From contig JAHBTN010000001.1 of the NCBI GenBank assembly GCA_019638575.1, positions 1 through 64,000 of the forward strand: DNA of 64,000 bases, given 5' to 3'. Shown here one piece after another: positions 1 to 9,204 of this stretch. A program made the translations under genes and the position numbers. How positions within the stretch are numbered: position 1 is the first letter of the stretch; every line of letters starts with the position of its first letter. Source of the stretch: Ferruginibacter sp. Lineage in GTDB: Bacteria > Bacteroidota > Bacteroidia > Chitinophagales > Chitinophagaceae. Below the pieces are notes generated by a model. That model did no database searches. It was given only the letters and a program-made list of their open reading frames with translations, and was not told the origin of the DNA.

Positions 1-159
1 ATGAGTTGTTTGAACTGACTATATAATTTCATTGGAAATTAACGTCAAATTCTAAATTAATATTTGCGTTAACATTACCTTGATAACCAAATGGTTATTT
101 GCTGCTGTTTCCAAACTTTCAAAGAACTTTTGACTTTACTTTTTGCCCCTTTTTTAATT
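1..159 (-). ncRNA. Probable rRNA operon leader (partial, continues off the left edge)
   Basis: Read on the minus strand, this stretch follows three tandem strong promoters and contains AGTTCTTTGAAAG at 128-116, which resembles the boxA-like antitermination motif of Bacteroidota rRNA leaders. A short inverted repeat (ATAACCA and TGGTTAT, 83-98) follows. No open reading frame is convincing here. The last bases before the edge resemble the sequence that precedes 16S rRNA in this group, so a 16S gene probably starts just to the left. That is inference from memory of leader sequences; no rRNA sequence is inside the window. Confidence 0.6.
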
Positions 160-197
160 GGGAGTGCAAAGGTATGTGTCTTTATTTTATCACCCAA
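160..197 (-). promoter_or_regulatory. Tandem leftward promoter P1 (closest to the presumed rRNA operon)
   Basis: On the minus strand TTG at 197-195 is followed after 20 nt by TACCTTTG at 174-167, an exact match to the Bacteroidota -33/-7 promoter pattern. The bases just downstream are CACTCCC. It is the third of three such sites in series, all pointing off the left edge. Confidence 0.75.
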
Positions 198-263
198 ATT
201 TAATTGAGTATTATTTGCTTTTTTCTACAACTTTTACTTTAAAAAGTGCCTCATTTTTTAAAT

Positions 264-301
264 GGGAGTGCAAAAGTAGTTGCGTTGTATATACCTACCA
301 A
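264..301 (-). promoter_or_regulatory. Tandem leftward promoter P2
   Basis: Minus-strand TTG at 301-299, a 20-nt spacer and TACTTTTG at 278-271. The initiation region CACTCCC plus the following AT-rich bases is nearly the same as in P1, about 104 nt away, so P1 and P2 look like a duplicated promoter. Confidence 0.75.
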
Positions 302-395
302 ATTTAATTTCGTTTTTGATGAAATTATTTTTGGTTTTAACACAGTTTTTTAGGGATTTTTTTTAAAGAACTCAAGCCTTTTTTCAAAAGCGGAC

Positions 396-427
396 GGCAA
401 AGATAGTATTGTTGTAATTGATGCCAA
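396..427 (-). promoter_or_regulatory. Tandem leftward promoter P3
   Basis: Minus-strand TTG at 427-425, a 19-nt spacer and TATCTTTG at 405-398. The core TATCTTTGCCGTCC is identical over 14 nt to the promoter in front of tRNA-Glu near 10418, which supports a stable-RNA promoter. Between 428 and 637 there is no gene and I see no further feature. Confidence 0.7.
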
Positions 428-637
428 AATAAAAATGAAGATTTGTTATCAACATTTTTCAAAATTGTTTCTTTATAACCTCTGTAACCAAACCCTGTAT
501 TGTGTTTTAGCTTTTAAAAAAAATATTTTTTTTAGATACAAGAGATGACATTCCATTTAAACCATAATAAACGGGATTAAATTAAAATTTAAAGAATTAA
601 TGATTGCGGGAAAAGTATACCAAGAAAGCAAAAACGA

Positions 638-1360
638 TTAAAAAGTTACTTCATGTAGAAATAAACCATCGGAGTTTACAGAAAAATCGGCCTTTGTGCA
701 ATCTCTAAGCTGGATAATTTGTTTAAAATCCTGAATTGAGATTTTCCTTTTACCAACCAATAACATTGTTCCTACCAACCCCTTAACCATACCTCTAAGA
801 AAACGGTTGGCTTTCACTTTGTAAACAAAACAGCCTTCCTCTTGCACCCACTCGCTTTTGTAAATTGTACAATTAAATGATGTTACCTGTGTATTTCTTT
901 TTGAGAAACTAGTAAAGTCGGTATAACCTATTATTTCTTTTGCTGCCAATTGCATAAGTTCCATATCTATTGTATATGGAACATAATAAGCAACATCTTG
1001 TAAAAAAGGGTTTTTATGCTGATATATATAATAGTGATATTCTCTTGTTTTTGCATCGAACCTGCAATGAGAATCGTCCGATACTTTAAATATCCTTTTC
1101 ACTACTATATCCCAGGGAAGGATTGCATTTAGATTATAAACATCTTCTTTTATAGAAATTTCTGCATCAAAATGAAAAAAATTCTGGCGTGCATGAACAC
1201 CTGCATCAGTTCTTGAAGAACCGGTAAGTTGGAATTTATGTTTATAGAAAATCAATAATGCCTTTTCCAACTCGGCCTGTATTGAGTTTGCATTTTCCTG
1301 AACCTGAAAGCCTGAGTAATTAGTGCCTTTATAAGATACTTCGATAAAATACCGGGGCAT
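638..1360 (-). CDS. truA: tRNA pseudouridine(38-40) synthase TruA
   Basis: TruA converts uridines 38-40 of the tRNA anticodon arm to pseudouridine. The 240-residue protein has the usual length and the signature RTDAGVHA with the catalytic aspartate at about residue 52. The KANRFLRGMVKGLVG segment near residue 185 is the conserved RNA-binding and dimer region. The gene is transcribed leftward into the tandem promoter region and is separated by about 24 nt from the upstream DUF4476 protein gene, so both may share a transcript. The ATG at 1360 fits the family's N-terminus, which begins just before the FIEVSYKGTNYSGFQ strand. Confidence 0.93.
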   Translation of the reverse strand: MPRYFIEVSYKGTNYSGFQVQENANSIQAELEKALLIFYKHKFQLTGSSRTDAGVHARQNFFHFDAEISIKEDVYNLNAILPWDIVVKRIFKVSDDSHCRFDAKTREYHYYIYQHKNPFLQDVAYYVPYTIDMELMQLAAKEIIGYTDFTSFSKRNTQVTSFNCTIYKSEWVQEEGCFVYKVKANRFLRGMVKGLVGTMLLVGKRKISIQDFKQIIQLRDCTKADFSVNSDGLFLHEVTF

Positions 1361-1383
1361 AGCCTGTTTTTATGATAATTATA

Positions 1384-2646
1384 TTAATGGTTTACCATTG
1401 CCTTAAACCTTTCTTTAAAATAACTATCAGTTAACTGATTTTGTAATGTTATAAAATTGTCTAAATCTGTAACATAAGGATAAGCTGCAACATAAAACTT
1501 ATACCTTTCTTCTTCTACCAAATACAATACACCCAGGTTTTTGATTTGCTCTGTTGTAAAACAAGTTGATGCAAATGTGCTGATAGCTATTTTTGTCATC
1601 TCCGACTCGCTTTTTGCCGATGACATTTGACTACGAAGTTTTAAAAACCCTTTTTGCGTAGCAATACTTTTACATCCCGAATTATTCTTCAATTTTTTTT
1701 CGAAATCATCTTTACTACCCGGGAGTTGATTATTTTCAGTTTTTTTATCAAAAATCACAAAATCATTATTTTGTGTAGTAACCCTATCGGGTGAAGCATT
1801 GGGGTTTTGCAATTTCATATCTAAAAAACGGGCATCCTGATTGGGGCTTGTATCCTGCTTTTCTTCTTTAACTGTTGATGTAGATTTGTTTTCTGAACTG
1901 CCAGATACTATTGAATTTTTAACTGGCAATAAAATATCTATTGTATCATTGGATGCAGCATCTACATACATCATCTTAAATCCAACGGCCATACTATCAT
2001 ATTTTATCCGAGAAATTTTATTGCTATCAACTTTATGAGTAACTTCTTTAAAAGTATCAGCCTCAGCATTTAATTTGTTTTTAATTTCATTATATACAAT
2101 AGCCGATTCATTTTCTTTTTTTGAATTATTAAAAGCTGTAACTGCACTATCAACCTTGTCAACATTTTTAAAAACCGCAGGCTTATTTTCTGCTTCAACC
2201 AGAAGTATTGAAGAATCACCCACTACTTGTGCCAAAACCTTTGCAAATTCATCTTCGTTTTTTATAATTTTTACAGGTTTAGGAGAATCAGTTTGTACCA
2301 CAGCCTTTACCGGCTGCAAGGTATTTAAGCTTACCAATTCAAAATTTTTTGTACCATTTTTTTGAATAAGATAACCTGTATTTGCATCTTTAGTAGATAT
2401 GCTTACTTCCTGGCTGGCTAATTTATCGCCTGCAGTACCAATCACCAGGTTATAAGTACTTTCATGCAACCTGGGTATGATAATATAACCATTTTCGGAA
2501 GAGCTTAGGTATTTTCCATCTACCTTAACAAAAAAAGGACTTTTATCATCTGATTGTAAATAAATAAACCTCAGTTGTTGAGCTTGTACACCCATCTTTA
2601 AAATGAATGAAAAAAAAACAGTTACTATTATTTTTAAAAAAGGCAT
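1384..2646 (-). CDS. Exported protein with C-terminal DUF4476-like domain
   Basis: The start at 2646 is preferred over an upstream ATG because it begins a clear signal peptide (MPFLKIIVTVFFSFILKMGVQAQ). The first 110 residues after the signal look like a small beta domain (LRFIYLQSDDKSPFFVKVDGKY), followed by a long polar linker rich in Lys, Asn, Ser and Thr. The last 95 residues (from CKSIATQKGFLKLRSQM) resemble DUF4476, a helical domain common in Bacteroidota exported proteins. Function is unknown; a periplasmic or surface location is inferred. It lies just upstream of truA on the same strand. Confidence 0.7.
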   Translation of the reverse strand: MPFLKIIVTVFFSFILKMGVQAQQLRFIYLQSDDKSPFFVKVDGKYLSSSENGYIIIPRLHESTYNLVIGTAGDKLASQEVSISTKDANTGYLIQKNGTKNFELVSLNTLQPVKAVVQTDSPKPVKIIKNEDEFAKVLAQVVGDSSILLVEAENKPAVFKNVDKVDSAVTAFNNSKKENESAIVYNEIKNKLNAEADTFKEVTHKVDSNKISRIKYDSMAVGFKMMYVDAASNDTIDILLPVKNSIVSGSSENKSTSTVKEEKQDTSPNQDARFLDMKLQNPNASPDRVTTQNNDFVIFDKKTENNQLPGSKDDFEKKLKNNSGCKSIATQKGFLKLRSQMSSAKSESEMTKIAISTFASTCFTTEQIKNLGVLYLVEEERYKFYVAAYPYVTDLDNFITLQNQLTDSYFKERFKAMVNH

Positions 2647-2743
2647 ATCAATCCATATTTGATCTTCTGTAGCAAAAATAACCCTTAAAAACCGGCTATT
2701 ACCACTAAAATAAAAATACAAATCATATTTAACAGTGTAAACT

Positions 2744-2751
2744 TACATTTG
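2744..2751 (+). promoter_or_regulatory. Candidate -7 element for the M1 aminopeptidase gene
   Basis: TACATTTG matches TAnnTTTG and lies 18 nt before the ATG at 2769. I do not see a good TTG -33 box at the right distance, so this is a partial match only. Confidence 0.4.
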
Positions 2752-2768
2752 TACCTAAAATAATAAAT

Positions 2769-5213
2769 ATGAAAAAAATAATTTTCTTAATTGCAATTGT
2801 TGCCGGGCCTTTTTTTGTAAAGGCACAGTTTGAGCAAGAACCAAAAGATACAACCTGGAAAACTATATACAGGGCAACCAGTACTAAAATAAACGACCTG
2901 GTACATACCAAACTGGATGTAAAATTTGATTACGATAAATCGTACCTGTATGGAAAAGCATGGATTACATTAAAACCACATTTTTATAAAACAGATTCTT
3001 TAACTCTTGATGCAAAAGGAATGGACATTAAAGAAGTAGCGATGGTTAAAGGCACATCCAAATTAAAATTAAAATACGAGTATGATGGCATGCAATTAAA
3101 AGTAATGCTTGATAAAACATACAAGGGTGGAGAAAAATACACTGTATATATAGATTATGTTAGCAAGCCTAATGAATTAAAAGTGAAAGGAAGTGCAGCC
3201 ATAACTGATGCAAAGGGGTTGTATTTTATAAACCCCAAAGGAGAAGATAAAAATAAACCTATACAAATATGGACACAGGGCGAAACAGAAGCTAATAGTG
3301 TATGGATGCCAACAATTGATAAACCCGACCAGAAAACTACGCAGGAAATTTATATGACTGTACCTTCAAAATATGTTACACTAAGTAACGGTTTACTAAA
3401 AAGCCAGAAAAAAAATGCCGATGGTACCCGTACCGATTACTGGAAAATGGATCTTCCGAATGCCCCTTACCTTTTCTTTATGGGTGTAGGAGATTATGCC
3501 ATCATTAAAGACAAATACAAAGACAAAGAGGTAAGTTATTACGTAGAAAAAGACCAGGCTCCTTATGCAAGAGGCGTATTTGGGCATACACCAGAAATGA
3601 TAAAATTCTATTCAGAAAAACTTGGAGTTGATTATCCATGGCCAAAATATTCGCAAATTGTTGGAAGAGATTATGTAAGTGGCGCAATGGAAAATACTAC
3701 TGCTACCTTGCACCAGGAAAGTGCTTATCAAAATGCTCGCCAGTTAACGGATGGAAATACCTGGGAAACAGTGATTGCTCATGAGCTATTTCATCATTGG
3801 TTTGGCGACCTGGTTACCTGCGAAAGCTGGAGCAATATTACTGTTAATGAATCGATGGCAGATTATAGCCAAACTTTATGGATGGAACACAAATATGGTA
3901 AAGATGCTGGTGATGAAGAAAATCAAGATGGATTAGTGCAATACTTATCCAATCCATCAAACAGCAAAAAAGATCTAGTTAGATTCTATTATGCTGATAA
4001 AGAAGATGTTTTTGACCTGGTAAGTTACCAAAAAGGTGGCCGTGTATTGCATATGCTTCGTAATTATGTAGGTGATGATGCATTTTTTAAATCGTTAAAC
4101 ACCTATTTGAATGCCAATAAATTTGGTAATGGTGAAGCACATCAACTAAGGCTTGCTTTTGAAGCAGTTACCGGGCAAGACCTAAACTGGTTTTGGAACC
4201 AATGGTATTTTGGTAGTGGTAATCCAGTTGTAAATATCAATTACAACTATGATGATGCAAATGGTAAGGCCATGGTTATTATTGAACAAGTACAAAAAAC
4301 TGGAAACATTTTTAAATTGCCAATTGCAATTGATGTATATGCCGGATCAGCAAAAAAGAGATACAATGTTTGGGTAGAAAACAAAACAGATACTTTTTAT
4401 TTTAATTACACCCAAAGGCCCAGCCTGATAAATGTAGATGCAGACAAGGTAATGTTATGGGCAAAAAATGATAATAAGACTGAAGAGAACTATATTTTTC
4501 AAGTAAACAATGCTCCATTGTATTTAGACAGGAAAGAAGCACTTGATTACTTTAATAAGAAAAAAATGCCTGAGTTAGCCATTGGGCTTACAGATAAATA
4601 TGGCCCATTAAGAACTAGCACTATACATAGGCTTGAGTCGTCTAAAATAGCTGAAGACCCAAAAGTTATTGAAGCCATTGAAAAAATTGCCAATACCGAT
4701 AAAGATAAGAAGACAAAAGCCGCAGCCATCAGCTATCTTGCTAAAACCAGTAATATTAAGTACAAATCTCTTTACGAAAAAAATATCAATGATAGCAGCT
4801 ATTCAGTTGCAGGTGCATCGTTAGATGGATTGATTGGAATAGACCCCGGTAATGCTTATGCACTTGCAAAAAAATACAGTGCCGATGCAAAAGGCGATTT
4901 AGGTGCAGTGGTTTCGGAAGCTATTATAAAATATGGCACCGAAGCTGATTTTGATTTTATTGCAAACCGTTTTGATGAAATGCCCTTAAGCCAGGAAAAA
5001 CTACAGGCTACTGCTACATTTGCCGGCTTTTTAGAAAAAATACAAAACATTGGCAACGTTAAAAAGGGTATAGATATGATCATCAAGTTCCGAAATGCCA
5101 TTCCCGAACAGTTCAGGGGTTTTGTAGATCCTATGATTAAAGGTGGGTTAGATAAATTAGGTAAAACAAAAGGCAAAGAGATTGAAGATTATATTAACGA
5201 AGGATTTAAATAA
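2769..5213 (+). CDS. M1 family metallopeptidase (aminopeptidase N-like), exported
   Basis: This 814-residue protein starts with a signal peptide (MKKIIFLIAIVAGPFFVKAQ). It carries the full M1 signature: GAMEN at residues 305-309, the zinc motif HELFHHWFGD with H338 and H342, and the third zinc ligand E361 in NESMADY. It should remove N-terminal amino acids from peptides in the periplasm or outside the cell. The C-terminal part (from about residue 560) is alpha-helical and repeat-like, as in ERAP-type M1 enzymes. A strong hairpin terminator follows, shared with the convergent TPM gene. The exact substrate preference cannot be read from sequence. Confidence 0.92.
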   Translation: MKKIIFLIAIVAGPFFVKAQFEQEPKDTTWKTIYRATSTKINDLVHTKLDVKFDYDKSYLYGKAWITLKPHFYKTDSLTLDAKGMDIKEVAMVKGTSKLKLKYEYDGMQLKVMLDKTYKGGEKYTVYIDYVSKPNELKVKGSAAITDAKGLYFINPKGEDKNKPIQIWTQGETEANSVWMPTIDKPDQKTTQEIYMTVPSKYVTLSNGLLKSQKKNADGTRTDYWKMDLPNAPYLFFMGVGDYAIIKDKYKDKEVSYYVEKDQAPYARGVFGHTPEMIKFYSEKLGVDYPWPKYSQIVGRDYVSGAMENTTATLHQESAYQNARQLTDGNTWETVIAHELFHHWFGDLVTCESWSNITVNESMADYSQTLWMEHKYGKDAGDEENQDGLVQYLSNPSNSKKDLVRFYYADKEDVFDLVSYQKGGRVLHMLRNYVGDDAFFKSLNTYLNANKFGNGEAHQLRLAFEAVTGQDLNWFWNQWYFGSGNPVVNINYNYDDANGKAMVIIEQVQKTGNIFKLPIAIDVYAGSAKKRYNVWVENKTDTFYFNYTQRPSLINVDADKVMLWAKNDNKTEENYIFQVNNAPLYLDRKEALDYFNKKKMPELAIGLTDKYGPLRTSTIHRLESSKIAEDPKVIEAIEKIANTDKDKKTKAAAISYLAKTSNIKYKSLYEKNINDSSYSVAGASLDGLIGIDPGNAYALAKKYSADAKGDLGAVVSEAIIKYGTEADFDFIANRFDEMPLSQEKLQATATFAGFLEKIQNIGNVKKGIDMIIKFRNAIPEQFRGFVDPMIKGGLDKLGKTKGKEIEDYINEGFK

Positions 5214-5230
5214 TATTTATTGAAACAAAA

Positions 5231-5262
5231 AAATGCCTCCGAAAACCGGAGGCATTTTTTTG
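5231..5262. terminator. Rho-independent terminator between convergent genes
   Basis: An 11-bp stem (AAATGCCTCCG with CGGAGGCATTT, loop AAAAC) is followed by a T run on the plus strand and preceded by an A run, so it can end transcription from both the M1 peptidase gene and the convergent TPM-domain gene. Confidence 0.85.
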
Positions 5263-5273
5263 TAAGTTATTTT

Positions 5274-6047
5274 TTACCAGCTTCCACTTGCGCCACCACC
5301 CCCAAAACTTCCACCTCCAAAACCACCAAAGCCGCCGCCAGAGCCACCACCGCCACCGCTCCAACCACCGCCACGGCCACTACCGCCAAGCATGTTTGCT
5401 ATCGTCCAGGCGGTAAAACCCCTGCGGCTCATAAATGATCCTCCGCCACCCCGGCCACTGAATATTGCCAAAAAAATAATGATGAGTACAATAATAAAAA
5501 TGATATTACCAATACCAGTTCCCCTTCTTCCATAATTTTCAGGCGCTTTATACTCGCCCTTAACAGCTTGTATCATGGCATCAGTGCCTTCATCAATACC
5601 ACGATAGTAATCATCGCCTTTAAAATTTGGCACAATCACTTCATCAATTATCTGCTTTGCAGTTAAATCGGGTAATGCACCTTCTAAACCATAACCTGTG
5701 GCAATATTTAACTTTCGGTCGTTTTTTGCAATCAGTAAAACAATACCATTGTTAAATTCTTTCCCTCCTACACCCCAGGCCCTGCCAAGTTCCACATTAA
5801 AATCTGCAACATCTTTTCCATTTAAAGTTGGGATGATTACCACTGCTATCTGTGTAGAAGTGCTATCGTCAAAGGCTACCAGTTTGTTTTCTAATGCCTG
5901 CCGCTGATCGGCTGTTAATGTGCCGGTAAAATCATTTACCAGCTGCGATGGTTTTTGTTTAAGTAAGTTATCGGTGCTAAAATTATCCTGCGAAAAAGAT
6001 ATAAAGGAAACAAACAGTAAAATAAGTATGGAAAAAAATTTCTTCAT
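5274..6047 (-). CDS. TPM-domain protein, YgcG-like, with Gly-rich tail
   Basis: The start at 6047 opens a signal peptide (MKKFFSILILLFVSFISFSQD). Residues about 30-165 form a TPM domain (LVNDFTGTLTADQRQALENKL and VGGKEFNNGIVLLIAKNDRK). A transmembrane segment (IGNIIFIIVLIIIFLAIF) follows and the last 60 residues are almost all Gly, Ser and Trp, ending FGGGGASGSW. This is the usual YgcG layout. TPM proteins are often linked to LemA and to membrane protein quality control, but a specific reaction is not established. The three genes 7121 to 5274 (lemA, TPM, TPM) read in one direction with short gaps and form an operon. Confidence 0.85.
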   Translation of the reverse strand: MKKFFSILILLFVSFISFSQDNFSTDNLLKQKPSQLVNDFTGTLTADQRQALENKLVAFDDSTSTQIAVVIIPTLNGKDVADFNVELGRAWGVGGKEFNNGIVLLIAKNDRKLNIATGYGLEGALPDLTAKQIIDEVIVPNFKGDDYYRGIDEGTDAMIQAVKGEYKAPENYGRRGTGIGNIIFIIVLIIIFLAIFSGRGGGGSFMSRRGFTAWTIANMLGGSGRGGGWSGGGGGSGGGFGGFGGGSFGGGGASGSW

Positions 6048-6080
6048 TTTGTAAATCAATCGCTGTGCTTTTTATTTTTC

Positions 6081-6542
6081 TTAGCTGCCAAAAACTATTT
6101 CGTCGGGTAATTCATTCTTGTCTTCTGTAGGAATATATGGAAACTCCTGTTTTAAGGTTTTGCCTATTTGTGTAATACATTGCACTATTCCATTACAGAT
6201 ATTATCTTTTTTAAACTGCGATAACATTTCTTTTACGGCATTATTCCAGTAAGCATCTCCCACTTTTTTATAAATGCCCTCATCGGCAAACAATGCTAAT
6301 TCGTGATGATCCATAGCTATATACAGTAACACGGCATTACGGTGGTCTGTTTCCTCCATTCTTAATTTAAAGAAAATTTCTGCGGCCCTGTCAACGGCAT
6401 CTACATAATAATTTTTACTTTCAACATATACCCTTATTTCTCCGCTGGTTTCTTTTTCAGCTAAGCGTATCACATCCACTATCTGCTGTTTTTCTTCAGC
6501 AGAAAAAAATTCCTTCTTTTTAAAAAATGGAAATAGGCCCAC
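6081..6542 (-). CDS. TPM-domain protein, cytoplasmic type
   Basis: A 153-residue protein consisting of a single TPM domain (FFSAEEKQQIVDVIRLAEKETSGEIRVYVES, then NAVLLYIAMDHHELALFADEGIYKKVG). It has no signal peptide and no membrane segment, in contrast to its downstream paralogue at 5274-6047. It lies 12 nt downstream of lemA and 33 nt upstream of the second TPM gene, which is the common lemA-TPM-TPM order in Bacteroidota. The role is unknown beyond the association with LemA. Confidence 0.82.
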   Translation of the reverse strand: MGLFPFFKKKEFFSAEEKQQIVDVIRLAEKETSGEIRVYVESKNYYVDAVDRAAEIFFKLRMEETDHRNAVLLYIAMDHHELALFADEGIYKKVGDAYWNNAVKEMLSQFKKDNICNGIVQCITQIGKTLKQEFPYIPTEDKNELPDEIVFGS

Positions 6543-6554
6543 GATTATAATTGA

Positions 6555-7121
6555 TTACTTGCTGAAATCTACCTTTGTGTCTTTAGCTCCTTCATCAGAC
6601 TGGTAATTTGCCTTTGTTTTGTAGCCAAACATTCCGGCTATCAAATTGGCAGGAAACCGAACAATTCTTTTATTATAATCAGTAATCGCATTATTCCAAT
6701 CCCTGATTGCAACAGTTACTCTGTTTTCTGTTCCTTCAATTTGTGCTTGAAAATCCCTGAACGCTCCAGTGGTTTGTAGTGTTGGATAAGCCTCCACATT
6801 AATATTCAGAATAGTACCTTTTATTTGATCTAATTGTTTATTAGCATCTGCCAAACTTTGTGGGTTATTAGGATCAATCTTTGGAACCCTAGAACGCATT
6901 GCGACAATATTAGTAAGAACTGTGTCCTCAAATTTTGCTGACCCTTTTATTGTTGCAATTACATTCTCGTATAATTTCATCTTTCGTTGGAATTGAGTCT
7001 CAACTTCACCCCATTTGCCATTGATGCCGGTCTCAGCAGTTGCTAAGCCGTTTCTTACTGAAATTCCCCAAATAATAATCAATGCAAGTATTCCGATAAT
7101 GATTAATCCAATACGTTTCAT
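6555..7121 (-). CDS. lemA: LemA family protein
   Basis: The 188-residue protein has one N-terminal membrane segment (IGLIIIGILALIIIWGISV) followed by the LemA helical domain (GINGKWGEVETQFQRKMKLYENVIATIKG, then LQTTGAFRDFQAQIEGTENRV and DWNNAITDYNKRI). LemA proteins are membrane-anchored helical bundles of unknown biochemical role. The gene heads the lemA-TPM-TPM operon. The ATG at 7121 places the membrane segment directly at the N-terminus, as in the family. Confidence 0.92.
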   Translation of the reverse strand: MKRIGLIIIGILALIIIWGISVRNGLATAETGINGKWGEVETQFQRKMKLYENVIATIKGSAKFEDTVLTNIVAMRSRVPKIDPNNPQSLADANKQLDQIKGTILNINVEAYPTLQTTGAFRDFQAQIEGTENRVTVAIRDWNNAITDYNKRIVRFPANLIAGMFGYKTKANYQSDEGAKDTKVDFSK

Positions 7122-7226
7122 AATTTTTTGTTTTAGTGTTAAGAGTTTAAAAATAATATTTTTTTTATGTTATTGGAGATTTATTACACACAAATGAAAA
7201 AGTAACCCGGCAAAACCGTTAAAGCA

Positions 7227-7853
7227 TCATTTAAGCACAACAAATCCGTTCAGCAATTCTTCCATATCGGACTTGTATTCATCAAAAAGTTTTTGAGATG
7301 TATAAGTTACAAACTGAACAGTTCCTTTATCGAATGAATAATAATAACCCAGGTAAGTAAATTTTATGCCCTGGGTAGTTCCATTCATTTGTAAGCAAAG
7401 TACGGTTTCTCCATTTACAACCCGGTATTCTTCATGTACTATATGTACATCGGGCGCTACTTCCTTTGCATTATCGAGTGCAATATTCCTCAGGTTTTCA
7501 AGTGGTATTTCCACTCTTTCCGTCAACACCAATGCATAAGCATCTTTACCTTTTGAATTTAAATTATATTCAACTCCTTCTTCGGAAGTTTTTTTAAAAC
7601 TCCATTTTTTTGGATTGAGGTTAATACCAATTTTTGTTACCGTGCTTTTAATCAAAAAATCAGCATCGGCACTTTTTGAAAATAGCAATGTACTGGTGTC
7701 AATTTTATTTGCGCCGGTTGCAGCTTTATCAGCATATTTCCAGGTGCCATCATTGTATAGAATCACTTCATCGCCATTACTTGTAACAGCCGTTACCTGT
7801 GCAAAGCACTGTAATGAACAAAAAAATAAAACACAACAAAAAACTGTTTTCAT
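7227..7853 (-). CDS. Exported protein of unknown function
   Basis: A 208-residue protein with a signal peptide (MKTVFCCVLFFCSLQCFAQ) followed by a short motif VTSNGDEVILYNDGTWKYAD that many Bacteroidota exported proteins share (DUF3157-like). The rest is a beta-rich domain without recognisable catalytic residues. It lies 17 nt upstream of... the pgk stop side, that is, it is the next gene after pgk on the same strand when read leftward, so read-through from pgk is likely. I cannot assign a function. Confidence 0.6.
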   Translation of the reverse strand: MKTVFCCVLFFCSLQCFAQVTAVTSNGDEVILYNDGTWKYADKAATGANKIDTSTLLFSKSADADFLIKSTVTKIGINLNPKKWSFKKTSEEGVEYNLNSKGKDAYALVLTERVEIPLENLRNIALDNAKEVAPDVHIVHEEYRVVNGETVLCLQMNGTTQGIKFTYLGYYYSFDKGTVQFVTYTSQKLFDEYKSDMEELLNGFVVLK

Positions 7854-7870
7854 GTTTATTAAATAGGTTT

Positions 7871-9103
7871 TTATTGATTATTGATAGCAGCTATACCCGG
7901 TAAAACTTTTCCTTCAAAATACTCCAGCATAGCGCCTCCACCTGTGCTTACATAACTTACCTTATCGGCCAGGTTGAATTTATTTACAGCTGCCACACTA
8001 TCGCCGCCACCTACCAGGCTAAAAGCGCCATTGGTTGTTGATGCTGCAACAGATTCAGCAACGGATTTTGTACCTGCCTGAAATTTTTCCATTTCAAAAA
8101 CCCCCATCGGGCCATTCCATAAAATAGTTTTTGATTTTCCGATTATTTCGTTGAAGATGCCTGTAGCTTTTGGGCCAATATCCAATCCCATCCAGCCATC
8201 CGGTATGGCATCGCTTGGGCATACCTGTGTAATTGCATCGGCAGCAAACTTATCGGCAGTTATTGAATCTTCGGGCAGGTGAATGCTTACATTTTTTTGT
8301 TTGGCCTTTTCTAAAATATCAAGGGCAGTTTGCAACCGGTCGTCTTCACAAAGCGATGATCCTATCTTACCGCCCCTTGCTTTTAAAAAAGTATAAGCCA
8401 TACCGCCACCAATGATGATATCGGTTGCCCGTTCCAGTAAATTTTCAATAATCAATATCTTGTCCGAAACCTTTGCCCCGCCAATGATAGCGCAAAATGG
8501 TTTTTCGGCATTGTGTAAAACTTTTTCGGCACTCATCACTTCATCATTCATCAGCAAACCAAACATCCTGTTACCGGGCAAAAAGAATTTTGCTATTACC
8601 GCTGTAGAAGCATGTGCCCGGTGGGCCGTACCAAAAGCATCGTTTACATACACATCGCCCAATTTGCTTAGTTTTTCTGCAAAGGCATCATCGCCGGTTT
8701 CTTCTTCTTTATGAAAACGCAGGTTTTCTAAAAGCAACACTTCGCCCGGCCTAAGCATATTAGCCGTCATACCGGCCTGTTCACCCACACAATCGTTTGC
8801 AAAGAAAACCCTTGTGCTTGGTTCGCCAATGGCAGGCGTAGTATTACCAGGATTTAATAATTCAAATAAATGTTTAACCAGGTGTTTTAAAGAATATTTA
8901 TCAGTGGGGCCGTCTTTAGGCCTGCCCAGGTGGCTCATCAATATTACACTGCCGCCATCATTTAAAACTTTTTTTATGGTAGGTATAGTTGCCTTCATAC
9001 GGGTATCATCGGTGATATTAAAACCTGCATCCAGGGGTACATTAAAATCAACCCTAATGAGCGCTTTCTTCCCTTTAAAATCAAAATCCGAAAACTTCGA
9101 CAT
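7871..9103 (-). CDS. pgk: Phosphoglycerate kinase
   Basis: Catalyses the ATP-forming glycolytic step from 1,3-bisphosphoglycerate to 3-phosphoglycerate in the cytoplasm. The 410-residue length is normal. Visible signatures are RVDFNVPLD near residue 17, SHLGRPKDG near residue 58, the GGAKVSDK segment near 209, WNGPMGVFE, and the nucleotide-binding GGGDSVAA near 366. The gene lies 101 nt downstream of gapA on the same strand; the two glycolytic genes are probably co-transcribed through an inverted-repeat spacer. Confidence 0.96.
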   Translation of the reverse strand: MSKFSDFDFKGKKALIRVDFNVPLDAGFNITDDTRMKATIPTIKKVLNDGGSVILMSHLGRPKDGPTDKYSLKHLVKHLFELLNPGNTTPAIGEPSTRVFFANDCVGEQAGMTANMLRPGEVLLLENLRFHKEEETGDDAFAEKLSKLGDVYVNDAFGTAHRAHASTAVIAKFFLPGNRMFGLLMNDEVMSAEKVLHNAEKPFCAIIGGAKVSDKILIIENLLERATDIIIGGGMAYTFLKARGGKIGSSLCEDDRLQTALDILEKAKQKNVSIHLPEDSITADKFAADAITQVCPSDAIPDGWMGLDIGPKATGIFNEIIGKSKTILWNGPMGVFEMEKFQAGTKSVAESVAASTTNGAFSLVGGGDSVAAVNKFNLADKVSYVSTGGGAMLEYFEGKVLPGIAAINNQ

Positions 9104-9122
9104 GTTTGTATGTTTTAAAAAA

Positions 9123-9182
9123 TGAACCGCAAAAACAAAGTTCGCTTAGTGTTCACCCGGCGCCTCAATGTCTTTGCGGTTA
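9123..9182. repeat. Inverted-repeat spacer between gapA and pgk
   Basis: AACCGCAAA at 9125-9133 pairs with TTTGCGGTT at 9173-9181, and words such as GCAAAAACAAAG recur inside. It fills most of the gap between two co-directional glycolytic genes and resembles the other word-type inverted repeats in this window. Confidence 0.55.
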
Positions 9183-9204
9183 AAAAATAATCTAAAAAAA
9201 ATTA

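Noticed and set aside
5220..5438. Plus-strand open frame rich in Thr and Ala
   Set aside because: It is the reverse complement of the terminator and the Gly-rich tail of the TPM protein; low-complexity shadow, no signal of its own.
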